In this document: positions 39,210 to 51,200 of the stretch, piece after piece | Numbering within the stretch: the stretch's first letter is position 1 | How the letters are laid out: each line of letters opens with the position of its first letter | From: Beroe forskalii | Lineage: Eukaryota; Ctenophora; Nuda; Beroida; Beroidae | NCBI GenBank assembly: GCA_011033025.1 | Contig: WFMF01000005.1 | Coordinates: forward strand, 806,001-870,000 | Direction: 5' to 3' | DNA length: 64,000 bases | Program-made: the position numbers and the translations under genes | The notes under the pieces: generated by a model | Told to the model about the DNA's origin: nothing | Databases searched by the model: none | What the model saw: only the letters and a program-made list of their open reading frames with translations

Positions 39210-42200
39210 AGAATGAACGGCAGCATGGGAGGTGATCCAGATGGGCCAATGACGCCGGAGCTGCATCTGAAGATGAGTAAGAAAATAGCTCAGCTTACAA
39301 AGGTGTGTAGCGTTGTTATTGTTGTGAATAACTGCCGGTCCATAATATGGAACTCTTGGTTACATTCTCTCATTTAGTAAACGTCTCGACGTCAACATTT
39401 TGTTGATCGTAACCTGAAAGATATATGACCTTAAGATGCCCTCACCATATCTTCTTTACTTCTTTTATTCCCTTGCCTACCTTAATGTGTTTATCATTTG
39501 CCTTAAATACGATAAAGCTATACTCCAAATGGTTTCAGGTTGTGTATGCACTGAACACTAAGAATGATGAGCATGATGCTCATATAGCTTGTCTGCAAGA
39601 GGCACACGAACTCGAGCTCAAGAAGGTAACTCCAATTGCTCCTGTTTCAAGCAATATCTTTTTGTTAATTAATGTTTACAGTTTTATGCTGTTTAATTTT
39701 ACTAACTACTTTGTAACTACCTTTACTTGATTAAACTCCTCCCAATGTTTAAATCATAATCAAGTTCCGGTTTAAACCTCATGTTGGCACATAGGTAGCT
39801 GATGCTTTGTTCGCATGCACATACGACTTGCAGAATTATAAAAGCAACAATTTTTGCTTGATTGCATTTGATAAACTAATCAGTTGATAATTATTAATAT
39901 CATTTTCATCAAAGAATGATGATTGAACTTACTTTCAATCAGGGCCGTAAATCGGAAAGAAAAACTGGAGGGGACATGGAAATTTGGTAAAGTCATAAAG
40001 TGGCAGACATGCCCGCAGGCGAAATTTTTAGAAAATTTAAATTTTTATTGAATTTTGAGCACTTTTCCAGCAATCTACCAAAAAACTGAGGGGGATTAGT
40101 CCCCCCTGTACCCCCAGGAATTACGGGCCTGCTTTCAATGCCAAAGTTACTCAAATCATATTATGCGTAACTCTTTGATTATTGATGTATAATTTAAATT
40201 GTAAAAACTTGGTATTTTCAAAACAAGATTACAGAATTTCCTTGCGTAAAAACTTCTTCCAAAACCTTCAATATGTTAAAGGGGTTGGCAACTACAGAAA
40301 AAGTACCATATTTTATTATCTAATTTACCTATAAATACTGTGAAAACAAAATGTGTGAAATCCCCATGTTTCTAAGCCCCTCCAATCGTGAGATATCGCA
40401 CCTTTATGTTACCGCGCGATTGCGTCACAGTGGCAGTTCACCACAACCCAGCGCTATGATCACTAGGTTAATGCTGTATTTTATTAGTATTTGATGCATA
40501 TTAGTGCATATTAGACGAGGCGTAGCCGAGTTTCATATGAACAATATGCATTGTAATGATGGCCAATACTAATATTAGTAGGTCAGCAGAAAGATAGTAA
40601 TGCATAAGCATGTATAATATGCATGTGAAAGTGAGGGAACCTACTATAATTTAGTATAAATTATTGCTCCACCATAACAGAGCGTCGAGTTAGTTTGAGG
40701 CCCGAGTTGGTATGGGAGCCCGAGTTTGTGGGTGAGCCTGAGTTGGTTGAGGTGCACAAATAATCAAATAGTATAGGAAGCCCAGCTTTGCATGGGTGAT
40801 GGGGAACCCTGGAAGTTAGTAAAGGAAGCCCAAATTAGTGTGGGAGGCCTGAATTAGTATGGGGGGCCCAGCAATTGGTATGGGGGAGCCCAGGTTAGTA
40901 TGGGGGCCCCGAGTTAGTAAGGGGAGACCGAGTTAGTATGGGGGAGCCAAGGTTAGAATGGGGGAACCCAAGTTAGTATGGGGAGCTCAGGTTGGTATGG
41001 GGGCCCGAGTTGTTAGTGGGTAGCCCCGGTTGGTAGGGGAGTGCGAGTAAGTGTGGGGGAGCCTAAGCTATGGTGAAGCCCAGGATAAGGTGGAGCCTAG
41101 GATAACTATAAGGTGGAGCCAAGTATGGTGAAGCCCAAGGTAAGGGCGAGCCTCGTTTGGGTGATCCCATATTTCAGAGTTAGTCCAAAATATCAGGCCC
41201 AGGATAAGGTGGAGCCTGTTATGGTGAAGCCCGGCAATGAGGTGAGTCTGGTAAGGCTGAGCCCTTGTATCGGGGTTATGCTAAGCATTGATGAAGCCCA
41301 GGATTTGGTGGTGAAGCCTCGTATGGTGACGCTTGGCAATGAGGTGAGTCTGGTTAGGGTGACACCGAGTATAGAGGTGAGCTCCGGAAAATCAGGTGAG
41401 CCCTAGATTCAGGGGAGTGGTGTATAGGTGAGCCCGTGATAAGAGGTGATCCCATGTGAAGGGGAAGCCTGGGTACGGGTGTCGCTGTTATCTGTGATTT
41501 CAGGAATAGGGGGAACATTAAAGCCTCCCCCTATTCCCGGGCTCCCATACTTGCCAACCCCATTGTCACTGCAAATGACCCGATACATTGTTCTTTCCTG
41601 TATTGTACGGCTTGCTAGATAATTTTTTGACGAGTACACTGTCTTCAAAGCTGGACATGGATCTGTTATATCGCACATGCATTTTTGACCCATCATAAAT
41701 GTCAATTTTTCAAAGCAGGCCTTGGCTTCTTAAATTTAAAACTTCAAAAACCTCTTCGTCTTGATTAGCGTATTTTCATGGCTAAGAAGTGATGAGCAAA
41801 TATAAAAGGGGTTTCACGCACAGTAAGTAATATGTCTACTCAGATCACCTGACCACCAGTTATGAATAATATATATAACGTATGTGTTATGACTGAAGAC
41901 TGAGAAAACTACGACAAAACGGAGATGATCCAAACTTCAAAGGAATCAAATGAATAAATAAAAATCTGGTTAAATCGTAAAGGAGCCTTTTTAAAACACG
42001 ATACAGCCGTTTTACCAGTAATGTAACGCAGCGCAATAACATGTTACTGCCACAGTGACGTCATCGCGCTAAAATCTTTAAACCGCAATAACTCGCGAAA
42101 TAATTAAGATAGAGGTGAGATTTTCTCCATTGTGTAACATGCTAGGTGAGAATTGATAAAAACATAATTATTTTCACGTTCCTGCTAGTCAATTCTATAG

Positions 42201-45200
42201 TTGCCAACCCCTTTAATAAACAAACTCAGTGCATATTAAAACATGATTTTAATATTATGATTAAATCACTTATCCAAACCACAATGCATATGATTAAGAA
42301 TTATTTAGAGCTAACGAGTAACTGCGTTGGTGGGGCAAGTTACAAGTCACATCATGTAACAATTATACATGCCATTGAAATTCAATCTAAGATTCAATGA
42401 ATTCGCATTAAAATCAAACATGATTTTGTATTCCATTTATCACATACGTCATACATCTCACAGCATTAATGACTAAACGATCATTTAATGGACATCGTTC
42501 AAAAATAAAATGCTTATGCCCTACTGTCCTAAGACTCGTTTTACAGAATCGTTTTTATGCTTTCTGTAAAGAAATCTTCTGTACCTATCTGTGCCGAATT
42601 ATCTTAGAAGTTGGAACAATGAACAACGGTACTCGGCAGACCGACTAAGGACGACTAGCGGCTAATATGACAATACCCTGTCAGGTTCTAGCTAGTGCAG
42701 AGGAACAAGTTGCAAAGTTGCAGTCAATAGTTGCCAACCAGCGAAATGATAAGGAAGCCATTATCGAACTCCGGAACAGGATCAAACAGTACGAACTCAA
42801 CAATCAGAACTCTGTGAAAGATTACCAGAAATACAAAACATTCACACAAGGTGAAGGACTATGAAATGTTGACTTCATCATAACTACATACTTAGGGGCA
42901 AGAAAGAGAATATACTCGAGAATTTATATTCAACGTATACGTTCCAAGAGGTGTATATAGTACAGATTTTAATCTAAGTTATAAATCAAACACGATGTTG
43001 TGCTATTTTATATTTTGTTCCGATTGTGCAAAGGCAAACACCTAACACTCGTGACCTCGTTTTTTCTCAATGAAATATGAATCTCTTGTTCCCATCCGCT
43101 GGGCGTCAATCCTTCCCCATCTATGAAAAAGAATCTTCATTTTTACCCCACTATCTGATATTCCTTGGAACCTAATAAACTGGTGTCCCTGCTATCAAAC
43201 TAACCCTCACTGCCAGTATCAACTGATATCTCGCCCTCACAATCTAAATCTTGGCTGTATAATCACATTCGTCGCAATAGCAATGTCATGTACGGAGCCC
43301 CTCAGTTTCGATTCCTTGTTTAACATGCCGTACAGCAAGGAGCTACACTGAGTTCACCATGGTTAGGCACTTAGACACTCATTAGTACTACGACGAAAGT
43401 TGGCTTTATACCCTCTGTCTATTGGAAATGTTTCCTTGCGTTTGACAATTGATGCTCACACAGTACTATTTAATTTCCAATTTGATGTAATATAAGCTAG
43501 TCTGATACCTCCCCCCTCTTAGATCGAGAGGATGAGTTGAAGCGGGGTTTCGAGGAGCAGATGAGGACGCTCCGACTTGAGATGGACGCTGTGAAGTCGG
43601 ACTACGAGACGAAGGTGGTGGAGCTGACGGAGCGATCCAGTCAGCAGGACGCTTCCAGCTCCATGCTCCGCAAGATGAAGGAGAAGCACGAGAAGGAACT
43701 CGAACTACTCAAGGAGGTATGGAAATTAACATGTGATTAACATGACTCTTGTGAATTAGGGGAAGGGTCGGACAAGACACAATATGGTAGGTTGTCCTAC
43801 TTTATCATAAAGTCTTGAAGACTCTCAAAGTCCTGAATAGGTAACTCTCTGGATATGTAACTAGGTATGGCTATCAAAATTTTACTAATTACTGCACCGT
43901 TCGTTCCAAGGTTGTTAAATACGTATTTTTGAAAAGTACGGCAAAAAATACAATACGTATTTTTTGGCAGGAACTGCCGTACTTTTTTCTCCGTCAATTT
44001 TGAAACTTTGCTTAAATTTCGAATAACTACTATTGCAACGTACAGGTCGCGCGCGCATTCTAATTGTTTACGATACCATCGTTTTATTGTATTTGGTAGC
44101 GAATGCGCGCGTACTTTTTCACGTATTTAACAACCCCTATTCAGTCTCCGTGTTGAGATTTCTAAGCCACGCATTGTGAGAAAAATACGCGTATTTTTCT
44201 TCTGAGGCTAATACGCCGTACTTTTTCGCGATTTTTTCACGTATTTAACATCCTGGGTTCGTTCAGGTCTCTGAGCAGCAGCTAGCGTCGCATGAGAAGT
44301 GCATCTCGGAGCTGAAGAAGCAGCACGAGGCAGAGTTACTGGAACTACAGCAGAAGCACAGAGAGGAAATGGCTACCATGGTCAGCTCGGAGAAGACATC
44401 TCTCACCACGATGCACAGGAACCAGATCACACAGCTCGAGGAACAGGTTGGGTATCTGTCAATCATCACTCATCAGGATATGAAGTAATACACATTCTAG
44501 TGTCTGACCATGACATAAGTGTATTGAAATTTGTAGAATACGTTCAATTCATCATCATTGGTAAACCAATTCATTGTAAATATTCACCATTCCTATTAAT
44601 GAAGTTTGTTATTCAGGCTGCAGCGTACAATATATAGTTGAGTCCTATCAGTTTCCTAACCACTTACCCATTCACCCCGGGCAGGTTTCTACTCTGAAGC
44701 AGTTGATGGAATCTAGTGAGTATCAGAGTAACGCCAAGCTGAACATCATGTCTAAGGAGTTAGAGGAAGCCGAGGCTAAGTTTGCTAACTTTGCAAAGGA
44801 GAGGGAGGAACTTCAAGACGAGGTATGTACTCCAAGAAATTATTCGAAATATTGAACTCCTTTCCTCAAGTTCAATCTTACAATACCAAGTTTCTAAAAT
44901 GGCATTAAACATTGGGATAGTTTGATCTGCCACTTTCAAAGAGCTCATGTTCCAGGTTCAAGAACATCCCCTTTTCAGAACGAGAGGTTGAAGGTGTCAC
45001 TACAAGAAACAGAAAACAAGTTCTGTGACACTCAAGAGGAGCTGAAGAAAGCCCTCAAGAAACTGAGTCTAGTGGAAGAGGAAATGCTGGCCTCCAAGAG
45101 TAACGCTCAGATTCAGGCTGAAGAGATCATGAAGAAAGCAGGTATGAGAGAGTATGAGAATCTAGTCATATGACAAATCATAGCCATGTGGTTTGTTAAA

Positions 45201-48200
45201 CTTTTGATTTTATCATCTAGACGTTAAATCATAAGTCAAATCATATCACTAATAGGCAGATACCTTTATAATTCAAACTTGGCTTTGATTTTTCATTCGA
45301 ACCTCAATGTACTCGTCGGCTTTTCTTTTGCATCTATCGGAGATATACCTATCGAATGCACATGATCGTATATTTCATTTCCTTATTTTACAACTTTTTT
45401 CGTTTTTCCTGGCTCTGAAAGTTGTTACATCAAGCATGCTAGTTTCAACCACAACTACCTGCTGATATAGTCGTGACTATACTAGTATTGACATGTATCA
45501 TCTCATATTCTTCCCTCTTCCATTGGGATGCTCTCTAGATAGTACTATTTTAGATGAGAAGTGTAAACAGAACGGTACACCAATGAAATAGCTCAGTTAC
45601 TCCTCTTACTATCATGTGATCTAGTCAATGCATTGTTTCAAAACGGTAGATTTGTTTAAACTTTAAAACAGACGCAATTGTGCTAAGCCGCGACTGGTTT
45701 GATACTACCATTTTTAATGTGCCATCATGTAGAATAGTGTGTTTTACAGAAAAACTTTTTCGTAAACTCTCGAGACTCGAGATCTCTGTGCACTTTTATC
45801 GGCATCTCGTAAACGCCGCTTGACTATACCTGGCTCCTTTTTATTTATATAATTTCTTCGTTTTACGCCTGTTTTAATTTAAGTGTTAATTGTTTTAAAC
45901 TTTACATGATGTGTTTCTGTTGGTCCGCACACGATTAACGATTTATTTTAATTAAAAACATGGACAAGGAATCTCCTAATGCAGGTTAACATAGACGATT
46001 TTAACTCCTCCACTTTTAATACTGATCCTTGTCATGTAGCCTTCACGATTGTCTCACGATCGTTTGTACGTCACGCAGTGAAGTTTTACAGTAAACCTAC
46101 GAATCCAAGCAGATTTTATATTTCCTGCAGCCTTGAATCAAAATTTTAAATTACCGTCGCAGAATTGGCTCTTAAGAATTGACTGCTAATGTTACTTACT
46201 TCACAGACATATTAGCTTTGCTAAATACTTGATAAATACATGTATACTTTAAATATGTATGTACTAAAATGAAATACTAGCTAAGGTTTTATGGTGGGAA
46301 CATAAATGCATTATCGGCTGAATTATCGGCCCTTTTATCCCCTCTACAGGATTTGTGAAGCTTGGTAGAACTGCACTATGAAAGTATATGAACTTTCCAC
46401 CTACACATTCCACATCTCTCAGGAAAGCTAAGTGAGTTGGACGAACTAACGCAACTCCACTCGGTCGAGAACGAGCGATTGCAGTTCGAAATCACCAAAC
46501 TCAAGGACAAGGTCGTGGAAAAGGATGACAAGATCAAGAGCATCTGTGAGAAGCACGTTAAAACCATCTCTATATGGGAGGAGAAGAGTAACCAGCTCAA
46601 GAAGGTAAGAAATCGTTGATTTACGTATTTATCCTGGATAATGGATAGCTGGATTTAATTTTTTCCTGTTCCCAATCGCGTTTTTGTTTTACAAAAAGGC
46701 ATTGAGAAAAGGTTAGCAGAGATCGTGTTTTGTGGGGGTCGTGTGTATACTACCTTTACGCGTACTGTTAAATCTGAAATAGGTGGTGGTGTTCGTCGTT
46801 GGTCGTCGTCGTCGTCGTATGTCACTTTTTCGATCAACTGCTCCTTTATAATATCACTCGCGTCAAAGTAGCTTGGTGTAGTGGCATCCTTCGCATTACG
46901 GGCTGCAGCTAGCTTTAACTGGGCTACTTTGTAGGTATTTGAGTTCGATGCTCTGTTCATGCTGATGTTCTTAATCAAAAATCTAACAATTCTTAAAACA
47001 ATCATAAAATTAAAACTTAATCAATTTTCACGGAATCAGTCCGATTGGATTTCAATCACACAGCCATTTGGACTTCTTTAAGTAGCGGGCAATTCGGCCA
47101 ATTTACAATGGGCAGTATTAGTGCCATCAGTTATGAATGATTTAAAGAATTGACTAGAGGAAAGTAAAACATGAGAGTTTGTCTCGGTTCATGATTGATA
47201 ACAATGATATATCTGAATCTTTAATCTTGGTCAGTAATTAATAATTATATTGTGTATCTCAATCTTGAAAATATCAAAGCGGGGTACAATATTAGCGACC
47301 ATTGCAATGGTTTGACATCTGCAACGCAACACAAAAGAAAATTTAACGCGTAACGAAATTGGTGATCATAGTTATGAAACTTTGAACGGCGCGCAACGAA
47401 TCTTCAAAGAGTTCTATGAAATGGCGGGAACGCGCGCGTGAACATATGGCACGTGGAACGAAATCGCCCACGTGATATTTCGATCTGCGCGCGTTAATTC
47501 AAAATTGTAGGAGAATGAAATATATATAGCGCCCGCATAACGTGGAATATTTATAAAATTCAAAAATTGATTCAATGATGTTAGTATTGCGATGTCACTA
47601 ATAGTTGATAGAAGAAGCGTTTTATCACGGAAAATTATTTCAGATAAATCTTTAAACTATTCAATACCAACTCTTAATTCCCGTAGGTGTACGCCCGCGA
47701 TTGTATCTTGATTTGTGGGGTCACTTTCATGCTTTATCGTCAACTCACTATGTCAGTAAATAAGACTGACAACGGTCAAATGACAGCGTACGTTCTAATA
47801 TTAATACCAATTACCAGCCCCGGGGAACAGGAAATTAAGCGCCTGCATACGGGAACAATCAACAACGCACAAGAGATGCTCCGGCAGGCGCAATTCTTGT
47901 TGATTCCTTTGGTTTGGATATTTCAATATTACTCTTGTTTTAACTTCTGCCAATCTGCCGGAAGGCCGTGGCCTGGCAGGATGAGTGATGCTACTGTGAT
48001 GTCACTATTCTGATGTGTGTCATAATGAGGAACCCTACAAGTGGATCCTGCGTGGTAAATGTTGTGTGGTAAAATACTGTGTGGTTAAGGAAATTCGGCG
48101 TTCGCGCCCGCCGAAAAGTACAAAAATGTAAACAAACCCCATTTTCGCACGATCTGCAGGTTTTTGCACGTGTTCCATACCAACTTCACATTCCAAACGT

Positions 48201-51200
48201 GTTCTATGCTCGACTCGGTATTATGATTGAATTCCTTACCACACGCTCAAATTCAGCCTCTGTTTGCTAATGTGCAATGGGGAAATGGGTGCAATTGGAC
48301 ATATAAATCGAATTCCTTACCACACGCTCAATTGATTTTCACAATCGTGTGTAAATGTGCGTGTATAGTTGAGTGATTATACACTCAACATCTTACACAC
48401 GAATGCTAAATGCAATAAATGTTACTTTGTCTCAGAAATAAATTGAAAATATAAAAGCGTTATTGACCGTTAATAAAGTTGGGGAATTTTCACGAGAATC
48501 TTGAATAATTTGGAATTGTAATTTATACTCAAGCACCTTGTCCTCCTCATTCCCTTTTGATCGATATAATTTTCATTGCGTGTTCTTTCCGAAAAATCCT
48601 CGAAAATAAGCCTTTAAGGTGGGGGACCCCTTATAAATTTGAGATATTGTCTTGGCCAGGATGGGTACGGGTGGCAACGACCTGTTTTGTCCTGCTCCAA
48701 AGACTGTAACTGTATGAATGTCCCATTCGTAAAAGCAGGTAATTAACAGGACAAAAGTGGAATAAAATAGGTTACTTGTCTCTTGGAGATTTTGAGACTT
48801 TTCTGCAACAATGCTTGCCATTTAATGAATTTTTAGTCAGAAACCCGAATCAACCCACACCTTAGGGCTAGAGTTAGGGTGACACTGACCCGGTTTGATT
48901 CGGGTTGATTCGGTTATTTCGGGTTGTTTTGCTTGTTTAGGAGTTTAGGGTTGATTCGAAGATGATTTTGGGTTGGTTCGAGGTGGTTTCGGTTTTCTTT
49001 TTCGCTTATTTCGGCATGATTCGGCTAGTTACGTACGTTTTGGTAAGTTTTGGTGAGCTTGACTGGGCGTGCTCAGGACATCAACGTCGTGCGCGTCTCC
49101 TTCCAGCTCAGCAATGAGTTGTTGTTCACAGCAGTGTACCCCGGAACAGGAGGTGTATCTGGCTGATCACAGGCTGGGATGATGACAAGACACCTTCCAC
49201 TTGGACAGTTTGGGCGCGGTTTGTGAGTTCCAGCTTGTAGTATTGACGATGGGAGGGCGCCCTCCCGAAAGAAGGGCAGTTCGGCAGCTATGGTGTCTTA
49301 CAACAGTACCACTGTCCCGAATGTCCCTAACTCAAGAAAAAGTTAATCGTAACAGGGATAATTGGGACAATTTGGAAAATAGTCCAGTCTATAAATAGAA
49401 TCGGTCAAGGAACTAACTAATTTTTTTTTTGCGAAAAATCACTAAAATTTCATTCAATGGCAACCATGTTGAGGAGAAGTCTCAAAATCTCCAAGAGACA
49501 AATAAACAATTTTGTTCCACTTTTGTCCTGTTAATTACCTGCTTTTACGAATGGGACATTCATACAGTTACAGTCTTTGGAGCAGGACAAAACAGGTCGT
49601 TGCCACCCGTACCCATCCTGGCCAAGACAATATCTCAAATTTATAAGGGGTCCCCCACCTTAAAGGCTTATTTTCGAGGATTTTTCGGAAAGAACACGCA
49701 ATGAAAATTATATCGATCAAAAGGGAATGAGGAGGACAAGGTGCTTGAGTATAAATTACAATTCCAAATTATTCAAGATTCTCGTGAAAATTCCCCAACT
49801 TTATTATTAACGGTCAATAACGCTTTTATATTTTCAATTTATTTCTGAGACAAAGTAACATTTATTGCATTTAGCATTCGTGTGTAAGATGTTGAGTGTA
49901 TAATCACTCAACTATACACGCACATTTGAAGCACGATTGTGAAAATCAATTGTGAGCGACAATGGTAAGGAATTCGATTTACATGTCCAATACAATACCC
50001 ATAGAACACGTTTGGAATTGAAGCACATTAACTGCAAACAGAAATGGCTGAATTTTGGGCGTGTGGTAAAGGAATTCAATCCTTAATACCGAGTCGAGCA
50101 TAGAACACGTTTGGAATGTGATTGTTATGGAACAAAAGAGTTTAATGCAAAACTCCTGCAGATCGTGTGCGAAAATGGGGTTTGTTTAACCTGTTGCAGG
50201 TTTTTACCAAGTACTTTTCGGCGGGCAGCAACAGATCAAACGCCGAATTTCTGAGATCTGACCTCGTCGGACAGTATTTTACCACACAACATTTACCACG
50301 CAGGATCCACTTGTAGGGTTCCTCATTATTTGTTGTCAAACTGTGTTGCTACTATGCGTGAAGCACACTCTAAGGATGCATTAGGAAATAAAGGTTTAAT
50401 GGGTAATTCAGTGCATCATAAGACCTTGGCTTGTGTCTTTCTGCCTCTTTCCGTTGTCAACCTGTTGCAGGTTGCTCTCACCAAGTATATCCAGTTAAGG
50501 CGCATCATGGCCAAAGCGAGCAGCAACAGATCAAAAGAAGATTCTACTGATTCATCTGAATCTGATTCCTCGTCGGAGGAGTCGTCATCGAAGCTAATGC
50601 TTCTACTGGCGCTGTTTTTGTTTTGACGGAAGCTTTAAATGCTGCTGAGGCTTATGCAGCAACTGAAGAAAATGAAGTTGTTACATCTGAAGATGAAGCT
50701 GTAATATCCGATGATGAAGCGTCTGTAACGTCAACTGAAGTCGTAGAACCAACTGAAGCCAATGAATCATCTGCACGGAACGAAGCACCTGCTGAAAGTT
50801 ACTATGCCAGGGAAGGAGTTGATTGAACGCTGCTTGTAATTCGAACTTTGAAGATTTCCTGCATTGCCCCATGATTGAAAGTTTTAAAGACCTTCCAATG
50901 TTATGGAACTCTTGCGATTTTTATGGACTTGCACATCTTTTTTTAACATTTTTCCACTTTGTTCTGCATTCTGACTCATTTTAATGCTTTCTTCAGAAAT
51001 GCATCCTTATTCCTTAATTCAATATCAAGTTAAGTTCATATAGGCTTGGACGTTGCATAAACATTCGTATGATTTGAGTATAGAATATCGGTTATAAACT
51101 AAAAGTTTTGGTGAATTGGAAATCACTAGGGAAGCGAATGAAATTTTCATAGTTGCATGTCAAACATTTGAATTTCTATGAACGTAGGTTTTTACTTTGA

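Noticed and set aside
43797-43997. Minus-strand ORF in an intron
   Set aside because: It runs into the hAT-type MITE at 43907 and has no support as a gene.
50330-50826. Additional FAM184A exon
   Set aside because: The acidic sequence lacks heptads, ends in stops, and exon 46423-46604 joins 51632-51720 in phase without it.
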